17,208 nucleotides of DNA from CAZADH01 sp964483805 (GTDB lineage: Bacteria; Muiribacteriota; Ozemobacteria; Ozemobacterales; Ozemobacteraceae). Each line of letters begins with the position of its first letter. Positions within the stretch are counted from its first letter, which is position 1. Position numbers and translations under genes: made by a program. Location of the stretch: contig CAZADH010000123.1 of the NCBI GenBank assembly GCA_964483805.1, positions 1-17,208 of the forward strand. The letters are read 5' to 3'. The notes beneath the pieces are model-generated. The model had not been told where the DNA came from and ran no database searches. It was given only the letters and a program-made list of their open reading frames with translations. Below, piece by piece: positions 7,171-13,051 of this stretch.

Positions 7171-8231
7171 CACTCGCCCGTGTCCTCGCGCACGTCCTCG
7201 CCGGCGCCGTCGTCGGTAACCTCGCCGGGGGCCGGCGGCGGCGGCAACCCCTTGTTGCGATAGATGTGGGCGATGATGTCTTCGAGCGACGGATCACGGG
7301 CCGTCAGATCTTCGATCACCGCATACTCGAGCACCGCACGGATGACCCGATCGAGCGGGGTCACGGCCGTATCGACGCGCAGTTTCAGGCCAGGTCCTTT
7401 GGCCTTGAGCACCTCGACCCCGTCGCAGCGAAAGTCGGCGGCCGGTTTGTTCAAGCGCAGGCCGAGCGTGCGCGTGGTGAACTGGTGCGAGCGCCGCAAC
7501 GCCTGCACATCGCTGTCGAGCAGAATCTGCCCATGATCGATGATGATCACCCGTCGGCAGAGCTTCTCGATATCACCGGCATCGTGCGACGTCAGAAAGA
7601 TCGTGACGCCCGCCTCGGCATTCGCGGTCTTGATGAGCTGCCGGATCTTTTCTTTGGCGATGACGTCGAGGCCGATGGTGGGCTCGTCGAGGAAGATCAC
7701 GCGCGGCGAGTGAATCAAGGCCGCGGCGATTTCGCAGCGCATGCGCTGGCCCAGTGACAGCTTGCGCACCGGCGTCGTCATCAGTTCGCGCAGGTCGAAC
7801 CACTCGACCAGTTGCCCGATGCGTGTTTCGTATTCACGTTCGGGAAGCTCGTAGATGCGGGCGAGCAGCCGGAAGCTGTCGGCCGGGGGCAGGTGCATCC
7901 AGAGTTGTGACCGTTGCCCGAACACCGAACCGATGTGAAACGCCAGTTCCTGGCGTTGTTGCCAGGGCACGAACCCCAACACCTGCGCCTCTCCCGCCGT
8001 CGGGTGCAGGATTCCGGTCAGCATTTTGATCGTCGTCGATTTGCCGGCACCGTTGGGGCCGATGAAGGCAAGGAGTTCACCGGGTTCGACCGCGAAGGTG
8101 ATCGGCAACACCGCATCGACGGTGCGCGTTTTGGCAGCCCACAAAGACCGCACACTGCCGAACAACCCGGGCAGTTTCTCGGTCAGTGCGAATTGGCGGG
8201 AAAGGTCACGGGTCGACAGCACGGGCGGCAT
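7170..8231 (-). CDS. ABC transporter ATP-binding protein, COG4586-like
   Basis: 353 residues from MPPVLSTRDL; AAGGAG lies about 9 bases before this ATG, which excludes the longer upstream frame. Complete nucleotide-binding domain: Walker A GPNGAGKST (58-66), Q-loop in SVFGQRSQLW (Q106), signature LSLGQ (158-162), Walker B VIFLDE (178-183) and switch histidine H216 in LTSHDAGD. The sequences FGQRSQLWMHLP, TPVRKLSLGQRMRCE and DEPTIGLDVIAKEKIR are characteristic of the COG4586 family that works with two ABC-2 permeases, exactly what follows here. The C-terminal region carries a Pro/Asp/Glu-rich tail (LPPPPAPGEVTDDGAGEDV). It powers a membrane exporter; the cargo is unknown. Confidence 0.93.
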   Translation of the reverse strand: MPPVLSTRDLSRQFALTEKLPGLFGSVRSLWAAKTRTVDAVLPITFAVEPGELLAFIGPNGAGKSTTIKMLTGILHPTAGEAQVLGFVPWQQRQELAFHIGSVFGQRSQLWMHLPPADSFRLLARIYELPEREYETRIGQLVEWFDLRELMTTPVRKLSLGQRMRCEIAAALIHSPRVIFLDEPTIGLDVIAKEKIRQLIKTANAEAGVTIFLTSHDAGDIEKLCRRVIIIDHGQILLDSDVQALRRSHQFTTRTLGLRLNKPAADFRCDGVEVLKAKGPGLKLRVDTAVTPLDRVIRAVLEYAVIEDLTARDPSLEDIIAHIYRNKGLPPPPAPGEVTDDGAGEDVREDTGE

Positions 8232-8253
8232 GCGGCGAGGCTCCTTGCCGGCC

Positions 8254-8262
8254 AGAATACCA
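8254..8262 (-). promoter_or_regulatory. Candidate extended -10 promoter for the ABC operon
   Basis: On the minus strand TGG is followed directly by TATTCT (plus positions 8254-8259), an extended -10 arrangement, 23 bases before the ATG at 8231. No good -35 is visible, and the transcript would begin almost at the AAGGAG, leaving a very short leader. Tentative. Confidence 0.3.
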
Positions 8263-8323
8263 CACGCAACAAAGAAAGACCGACAACCGGAATATTCTTC
8301 TCGAATTCTTGACGGGGCACGCT

Positions 8324-8337
8324 GTATAATGGCCGGG
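8324..8337 (+). promoter_or_regulatory. Candidate -10 region for the twin single-TM genes
   Basis: TATAAT at 8325-8330 lies within GTATAATGGCCGGG, which matches the block at 448-461 at 13 of 14 positions. The ATG is 59 bases further. No convincing -35 is present at 16-18 bases; a TTGACG at 8309-8314 is only 10 bases away, too close. The repeated context is the main support. Confidence 0.45.
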
Positions 8338-8388
8338 AATTCGCTCCGGGTATGGCTGTTCGGCACCAAAAGAGCACAGGAGAACACC

Positions 8389-9489
8389 ATGGCAGAACCG
8401 ACCTCCCCGACCCCTCCGCAAGCGGACGTTCACGAGAGGCTCCCTGAGAAATTGCAGTTGTTGTTGTCGTTGCAGCGATCGGTGCGGCGATCGACCCTCT
8501 TTCTAGGTCTGATTCTCGTCTCCACCGCAGTGATGATGATTCTCAAGATGATTCAACCGCTGCACGATGTATTTCTCGATCCGCACCCACTCAAGAAGGC
8601 GATCGAAGACAACGCGACCAACCAGGTCGTCCCGTTGATCCAGGCCGAGGCGGCCCGGTGGACGCGGCACACCTTCCCCAAGTGCGCCAAAGCGTTCGAA
8701 GACACCTACACCAAGCGCATGCCCGACATCGAGCACACCCTGTCGCAACAAGGCAACGTGTTGGTGAAGTGGCTGCACGAGACATTGCCGACCGTGGCCA
8801 ACAATCACTTGACCCAGTTGGCCGACCGGTATCAGCGCCGCATCGCCCGCGAGATTCCGCAACTGGCGTCCGACACCGAGTTGCTCGATCTGATGCAGGC
8901 TTCGCTGCAGGCGGCGGTCACCCGCGTCATGGGCGAACACCTGTATGGCCCGGTCGAAACCTTCGGGCGCATGCAAGACGTCTTCAACAAGGTTGAAGCG
9001 ACTCCCGAGCTCAAGGCGATGACGCGCGAGCAACTCGAGAACCATCTGCTCGACACGATCTCCAAGGTCGTGCACGACAAGTTCCAGCCGACTCTGGCTC
9101 TGGGCAGCGACATCAAGGCCCAGGTCAACACGGTGACCGATCGCCTGATGGGCGTGGGCGTTGCCCTCGATCAGGGCAATACAAACGATGACTTCTCGAC
9201 GGCCCCCGGTCCGGCCATGCGCAAGCAGGCCCCGGCTTCCGCGCCGCAGATCGCGCCGACGCCGGTCCCGGTTCCCCAGTCACCCCCGGTGCCAGCGGCT
9301 GCGTCCGAGGCCGCCCCGGCGACGCCTGCCCCTGTTCCGGCAGTGCAGCCCACACCCGTGCCGACACCCGTGGCGCCGGCAGTTGCGCCCGTCGCCACCG
9401 CGGCGACCGTCCCCGTTGCCCCGGTTGCTTCGCCGGTTGTCGCCCCCGTTCCTGCGACCCCTGAGCCCGCATCGGGAACGCCGCGGTAA
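8389..9489 (+). CDS. Single-TM protein with helical ectodomain and Pro/Ala/Val-rich tail
   Basis: 366 residues from MAEPTSPTPPQ; AGGAGA lies just upstream. The open frame continues to 8026 but that part runs opposite the ABC ATPase and is not coding. Residues 1-35 are cytoplasmic and positive (LQRSVRRS). The TM is at 36-56 (TLFLGLILVSTAVMMILKMI). Residues ~57-265 are helix-rich, with possible coiled-coil stretches (RWTRHTFPKCAKAFEDTYTK, VFNKVEATPELKAMTREQ). Residues ~270-366 are a flexible tail rich in Pro, Ala and Val with TPVP/PVAP-type repeats, of the sort that crosses a periplasm or cell wall. I do not recognise a family. The next gene, 17 bases on, has the same overall plan. It may be an envelope-spanning or complex-assembly protein; this is inference only. 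Confidence 0.75.
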   Translation: MAEPTSPTPPQADVHERLPEKLQLLLSLQRSVRRSTLFLGLILVSTAVMMILKMIQPLHDVFLDPHPLKKAIEDNATNQVVPLIQAEAARWTRHTFPKCAKAFEDTYTKRMPDIEHTLSQQGNVLVKWLHETLPTVANNHLTQLADRYQRRIAREIPQLASDTELLDLMQASLQAAVTRVMGEHLYGPVETFGRMQDVFNKVEATPELKAMTREQLENHLLDTISKVVHDKFQPTLALGSDIKAQVNTVTDRLMGVGVALDQGNTNDDFSTAPGPAMRKQAPASAPQIAPTPVPVPQSPPVPAAASEAAPATPAPVPAVQPTPVPTPVAPAVAPVATAATVPVAPVASPVVAPVPATPEPASGTPR

Positions 9490-9506
9490 GAGAGAGAGGC
9501 ACATCC

Positions 9507-10187
9507 ATGAACGCGAACGAAACAAAGAAACTCGCCGATCTCGAACTCGAAATCGACGGCCAGATCGCCAAGGTCCGCCGTGAACGCCGACTGGTTCTTG
9601 GGGTCGGGTTGTTCCTGTGGTTGTTTATCATGATGTATTTCGGCTACTTCGCACGCCAGATCGCGGCCGCGATGCAACCGAAGATTCTGGGCGGTTACAT
9701 CACCGGCGAAGTGAGTCACTTCGTGATGACCCTGTCAGAGCAGTATGCCAAAGAAGCCGAGAAGTTGGCACCCGATTACGCCACCAACATTTTCGCCTCG
9801 ATCGAAGGCAACATCCCGGTGGCCCGCAAAGAGGCACAGATGTTCCTGCTCGGCTGGTTCGAAGAGCAGTTCACCCGCGTCGACGGGTTGTTGACCCGCA
9901 TGATGGACGACGTCATCACCACGCATCTGGCCGAGATCAAGCCGATGGTGAGCAAACTCGACACGCCCGAAGGCAAGAAGGCGTTCGAAGATTACGTGAC
10001 CTCGATCATCGCCGCGCCGCTCAAGAGCGAGCAGATGAAGATGGACATCGAGAACGTCAACGTCACCCTCGATATGCTCGTCAACCGCCTGCAGCGTCTG
10101 GCCAACGGCACCGGGCTCACGGCCGAAGAGAAGAACGAACGCGAACTGCTGCTCGCCTTCCGCGAGTACATGACGCGCAACAAGTAA
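9507..10187 (+). CDS. Single-TM helical protein, partner of the preceding gene
   Basis: 226 residues, with GAGAGAGG before the ATG and 17 bases after the previous stop. Residues 1-27 are a charged cytoplasmic helix (ETKKLADLELEIDGQIAKV, RRERR), followed by one TM (residues 28-48, LVLGVGLFLWLFIMMYFGYF). The long helical extracytoplasmic part contains EQYAKEAEKLAPDYATNIF, EEQFTRVDGLLTRMMDDVI and NVTLDMLVNRLQRLANGTG. It shares with its neighbour the order basic patch, TM, then helices, but lacks the Pro-rich tail; direct homology is not obvious by eye. The two probably act together, perhaps as an oligomeric envelope complex. Function is unknown. The operon is closed by the terminator at 10209-10250. 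Confidence 0.75.
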   Translation: MNANETKKLADLELEIDGQIAKVRRERRLVLGVGLFLWLFIMMYFGYFARQIAAAMQPKILGGYITGEVSHFVMTLSEQYAKEAEKLAPDYATNIFASIEGNIPVARKEAQMFLLGWFEEQFTRVDGLLTRMMDDVITTHLAEIKPMVSKLDTPEGKKAFEDYVTSIIAAPLKSEQMKMDIENVNVTLDMLVNRLQRLANGTGLTAEEKNERELLLAFREYMTRNK

Positions 10188-10208
10188 CCCGCGCCCGCGC
10201 GCCCCAAT

Positions 10209-10250
10209 CCGCCGCAGAAGCCGGTCTGGCCCTGCGGCGGTTTCGTTTTC
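10209..10250 (+). terminator. Intrinsic terminator of the twin single-TM operon
   Basis: CCGCCGCAG (10209-10217) pairs perfectly with CTGCGGCGG (10232-10240), 14-base loop, followed at once by TTTCGTTTTC. It begins 21 bases after the stop at 10187. This is the clearest Rho-independent terminator in the window. Confidence 0.85.
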
Positions 10251-10271
10251 TGTCCGTCACGGCGCGCGTGC

Positions 10272-10429
10272 GGCGTATACGCGGTAACCTCTCAGTTACC
10301 GGTGGCGTTTGCCGGCGGAATTCGGAGGCCGCAACGCGGCCGACCGCGGGGTGTGAGGCTCGCGGACCTGTGCCGCGAGCCGAGCGGGGGCGCGTGCCCC
10401 CGCTCACTGAGATGTAACGTATACGCGCC
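10272..10429. mobile_element. Hairpin-dense inverted-repeat element (MITE- or REP-like), 158 bp
   Basis: Imperfect terminal inverted repeats of about 25 bases bound the element: the left end (10272-10296: GGCGTATACGC, GTAAC, CTCTCAGT) matches the reverse complement of the right end (10406-10429: ACTGAGATG, TAAC, GTATACGCGCC) with small indels. The palindrome CGTATACG is present at both ends. Inside are four more perfect stems: CGGTAAC/GTTACCG (10282-10301), GGCCGC/GCGGCC (10327-10341), GGCTCGCGG/CCGCGAGCC (10357-10381) and GAGCGGGGGC/GCCCCCGCTC (10382-10405). No reading frame of note lies within. It is placed between a terminator and the kup promoter, with the -35 only 8 bases beyond the right end. 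It could be a non-autonomous mobile repeat or a structured RNA; copies elsewhere in the genome would decide. Confidence 0.5.
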
Positions 10430-10437
10430 GAATCGCC

Positions 10438-10466
10438 TTGACAAGATGATTGCCTGGTGATATCTA
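10438..10466 (+). promoter_or_regulatory. Sigma70-type promoter of the riboswitch-kup transcript
   Basis: Consensus -35 TTGACA (10438-10443), exactly 17 bases, then TATCTA (10461-10466) preceded by TGA, giving an extended -10. The expected transcript start is near 10473, a few bases before the riboswitch aptamer. The perfect -35, spacing and placement together make this convincing. Confidence 0.7.
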
Positions 10467-10479
10467 TAGCCCCGTGCTC

Positions 10480-10631
10480 AGGCACATGATCGCCGAGTCC
10501 CTGCAATGCAGGGAGCGGGGGACCCAAGCAATTGGGGTGAATTCCCGGGTGACCCGGGATAGGGGGACCTCTGCCCTCCGAACCCGTCAGCTAACCTCGT
10601 AGGCGTGGCAAGGAGTCAAGGCATGATGCTT
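10480..10631 (+). ncRNA. c-di-AMP riboswitch (ydaO/yuaA leader)
   Basis: The conserved core of the ydaO/yuaA aptamer is readable in order: GCCGAG (10492-10497), a stem CCCTGC/GCAGGG (10499-10513), GGGGGACCCAA (10517-10527), TTGGGGTGAAT (10532-10542), a CCCGGG stem, then CCGAACCCGTCAGCTAACC (10578-10596), TCGTAGGCG (10597-10605) and AAGGAG (10610-10615). A closing helix can form between GGCACATGAT (10481-10490) and GCATGATGC (10621-10629). This RNA family binds cyclic di-AMP and usually turns expression off; K+ transporters such as Kup/Ktr are classic targets, matching the gene that follows. Edges are approximate. It implies that the organism makes c-di-AMP. Confidence 0.93.
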
Positions 10632-10633
10632 GC

Positions 10634-10660
10634 GACGTAGGTCTTTTCGTTACCTGCGTC
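10634..10660 (+). promoter_or_regulatory. Hairpin just after the riboswitch aptamer (candidate expression platform)
   Basis: GACGTAGGT (10634-10642) pairs with ACCTGCGTC (10652-10660), one wobble, around the loop CTTTTCGTT. It follows the aptamer by a few bases. No U-tract follows, so it is not a classic intrinsic terminator; it may be part of the switching platform. Confidence 0.4.
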
Positions 10661-10700
10661 GACCCACGCAATCTCCACAAAACCCAATCCTCACGAGATA

Positions 10701-10737
10701 TTGACGGTGTATTGACGGCGTATTCTTTGCCGTCAAT
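10701..10737 (+). repeat. Tandem and inverted TTGACGG repeat upstream of kup
   Basis: Two near-identical 11-base units, TTGACGGTGTA and TTGACGGCGTA (10701-10722), stand in tandem. The second also begins a perfect inverted repeat, ATTGACGGC (10711-10719) with GCCGTCAAT (10729-10737), around a 9-base loop GTATTCTTT. It lies within the kup leader, so it could be a second RNA switch structure, or a DNA operator for a dimeric regulator. It lacks a U-tract after the stem. Confidence 0.55.
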
Positions 10738-10814
10738 GCCGTTCATTGCCGCCGGCACACACGTTCCTCACTGCCTGTGTGTGTCTGTGTGCTTCGCCCA
10801 TGAAAGCGCGAAAC

Positions 10815-12938
10815 ATGACCAATTCTCCCAAGGACCGAGACATCCAACAAGTCCCGCCTGCGCACGATGCGCTTGGTGCAACCCCACCGGGCACGCCACC
10901 GGTCGACCCCAGCGTGTCGACCACCGGTGCGCCAGAATCCCGAGACGAACCGCCGGTCATCGATCGGCGCGTGCTGGGCAGCGAACGTGGCCCAGGCAAT
11001 GGCCACGACGATGTTGGCAGCGCAGCGCACAGCGATGGCCATGTTGCCAAAGGGACGGTGCCCCTCGATCGCTTTCTCTGGCTGGCGCTCGGAGCCCTCG
11101 GGGTCGTCTACGGCGACATCGGCACGTCGCCCCTCTACACGTTCAACGAGTGCTTCAACCCGCGCATGGGCCTGCACATAACCCCCGAGAACATTCTCGG
11201 CATCACCTCGCTCATCTTCTGGTCGCTGACGCTGGTCGTCGTCTACAAATACATCACCTTCGTGATGTCGGCCGACAACAATGGCGAGGGCGGCGTCATC
11301 GCCCTGGTCGCACTCTTGCGCACGCGTCGGCCCGGCAGCGGTGATTCGCTCGAGTGGTTGCAGAAATACTTCGTCCCACTGGGTTTGATCGGCACCTCGC
11401 TGTTGTTGTCGGAAGGAATCATCACCCCCGCAATCACTGTATTGAGCGCCATCGAGGGTCTCGAGGTTGCGACCAAGGCGTTCCAGCCGGTCATCGTTCC
11501 CCTGACCTTGTTCATCCTGATCGTGCTGTTCCTCGTCCAGCGGCGCGGCACCTCGAGCGTCGGCGCGATTTTCGGCCCAACGATGATGGCGTGGTTCGTT
11601 TCGATTGGCCTGCTCGGCCTTTACTGGATCGTGCAAGCACCGGCCTCGTTGGCGGCACTGAATCCGATGCACGGCATCTCGATGTTCGTCCGTCATGGTT
11701 GGCATGGGTTTCTGTTGCTCGGTTCCGTCATCCTGTGTTTCACCGGGGCCGAGGCCTTGTTCGCCGACATGGGCCACTTCGGCCGCCGCCCGATCGTGCT
11801 GTCCTGGTACGCCGTGGTCTACCCGGCACTCGTGCTGTGCTATCTGGGTCAGGCCTCGCTATTGCTGCTCCACGGCGAAGCCGTGCGCGAAAGCATTTTC
11901 TACGGACTCGTCCCGCAACCCCTGCTGTATCCAATGGTGTTCTTGGCCACCGCGGCCGCCATCGTGGCGTCGCAGGCGTTGATCTCGGGGGCTTTCTCGA
12001 TTGCGCAACAGGCCATGCAACTGGGCTACACGCCGCGCCTTACCATCGTGCATACCTCCCGCGACGCGCGTAGCCAGATCTATGTACCTGAGGTCAACTT
12101 CTTCCTGATGTTCGCCAGTTGTCTGCTCGTGCTCGCTTTTCAGAAGTCCAGCAACCTGGCCGCGGCCTACGGTTTCTCGGTCATGGGCACGATGACGATC
12201 ACCACCATCCTGATGCTCGGCGTGTCGAACCGCATCTGGGGGTGGCCGGTCAAATGGTCGGTCCTGTTGATGCTCTCATTCTTGGCTTTCGATTTCCCGT
12301 TCCTGTTGGCCAATGCCGGCAAGATCCCCCACGGCGGCTGGGTGCCGATCTTGATCGGTACGCTGATCTACACCAGCATGACCACCTGGAACCGTGGCCG
12401 TGCTGCGTTGTATGCACGCATCAAAGGGTCGTTGCTGCCGCTGTCGCAGTTCTTCGACTCGGTGACCACGACCCACACCGCCCGCGTCCCCGGCACCGCC
12501 GTGTTCATGACCGGCAACATCGACGTGGTGCCGCTGGTGCTCCTGCACCACTTCAAGCACAACAAAGTATTGCACGAACGCATCGTTCTGCTCTCGATCG
12601 TCACCGAGGACATCCCCGAGGTGCCACTGAATGAGCGGATCGCCATCATGCCACTCAAACTCGGCTTTACCCAGTTGATTGCCCGCTTCGGCTACATGCA
12701 GACGCCGAATGTCCCCGACATCTTCCACCAGGCCAACACCCTGGGCTTCAAGACCGACATCAACGACACCAGCTTCTACCTCGGCCGTGAAACCATCCTG
12801 CGCACCGGCCAATCAGTGATGAACAGTCTGTCGAAGTGGATGTTCTGCCTGATGTCGCGCAACGCCCGCCCGCCAACGATGTTCTTCAACATTCCACCCA
12901 ACCGCGTCGTCGAGTTCGGCAACCAGATCGAGATCTGA
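10815..12938 (+). CDS. kup: KUP-family potassium uptake protein
   Basis: 707 residues from the ATG at 10815; an ATG at 10800 is in frame and neither has a strong ribosome binding site, so the start is uncertain. It imports K+ by a K+/H+ symport-type mechanism across the inner membrane. Residues 1-~80 are a polar Pro/Gly/Asp-rich extension not typical of the family. The transporter begins with LGVVYGDIGTSPLYT (95-109), the KUP hallmark, followed by about twelve membrane segments, including YITFVMSADNNGEGG, LLLSEGIITPAITVLSAIEG and the LLVLAFQKSSNLAAAYGFSV block. The C-terminal cytoplasmic domain is intact (NIDVVPLVLLHHFKHNKVLH, FGYMQTPNVPDI, ETILRTG, MSRNA, NRVVEFGNQIEI). Usual length is 620-650 residues, so the excess is the N-terminal extension. 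It is controlled by the upstream c-di-AMP riboswitch. Identity is very secure. Confidence 0.96.
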   Translation: MTNSPKDRDIQQVPPAHDALGATPPGTPPVDPSVSTTGAPESRDEPPVIDRRVLGSERGPGNGHDDVGSAAHSDGHVAKGTVPLDRFLWLALGALGVVYGDIGTSPLYTFNECFNPRMGLHITPENILGITSLIFWSLTLVVVYKYITFVMSADNNGEGGVIALVALLRTRRPGSGDSLEWLQKYFVPLGLIGTSLLLSEGIITPAITVLSAIEGLEVATKAFQPVIVPLTLFILIVLFLVQRRGTSSVGAIFGPTMMAWFVSIGLLGLYWIVQAPASLAALNPMHGISMFVRHGWHGFLLLGSVILCFTGAEALFADMGHFGRRPIVLSWYAVVYPALVLCYLGQASLLLLHGEAVRESIFYGLVPQPLLYPMVFLATAAAIVASQALISGAFSIAQQAMQLGYTPRLTIVHTSRDARSQIYVPEVNFFLMFASCLLVLAFQKSSNLAAAYGFSVMGTMTITTILMLGVSNRIWGWPVKWSVLLMLSFLAFDFPFLLANAGKIPHGGWVPILIGTLIYTSMTTWNRGRAALYARIKGSLLPLSQFFDSVTTTHTARVPGTAVFMTGNIDVVPLVLLHHFKHNKVLHERIVLLSIVTEDIPEVPLNERIAIMPLKLGFTQLIARFGYMQTPNVPDIFHQANTLGFKTDINDTSFYLGRETILRTGQSVMNSLSKWMFCLMSRNARPPTMFFNIPPNRVVEFGNQIEI

Positions 12939-13051
12939 CGCCGGTTGGTCACTGCCAGGGGTGTACCGGAGACCACTCATGCATACACCGTATTGCATTC
13001 CCGGGTCGTCCCGTTGCCACGCCACCAAACCGCGGTGCGGCTGCACCCTTG

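Noticed and set aside
8309..8314. TTGACG as the -35 for the TATAAT at 8325
   Set aside because: The spacer is only 10 bases, too short for a sigma70 promoter.
9200..9489. Pro/Ala/Val repeats as a DNA tandem repeat or CRISPR-like array
   Set aside because: The DNA has no regular period or spacer structure; it is a coding low-complexity tail. No CRISPR array, tRNA or rRNA was found anywhere in the window.
10743..11777. 344-codon open frame on the minus strand across the start of kup
   Set aside because: It runs antisense to unmistakable KUP sequence and its composition is that of a shadow frame.
12939..13051. Terminator between kup and the convergent radical SAM operon
   Set aside because: Only a weak 6-bp inverted repeat (GGTGTA 12960-12965 with TACACC 12984-12989, 18-base loop) without a U-tract; not enough to call a terminator.
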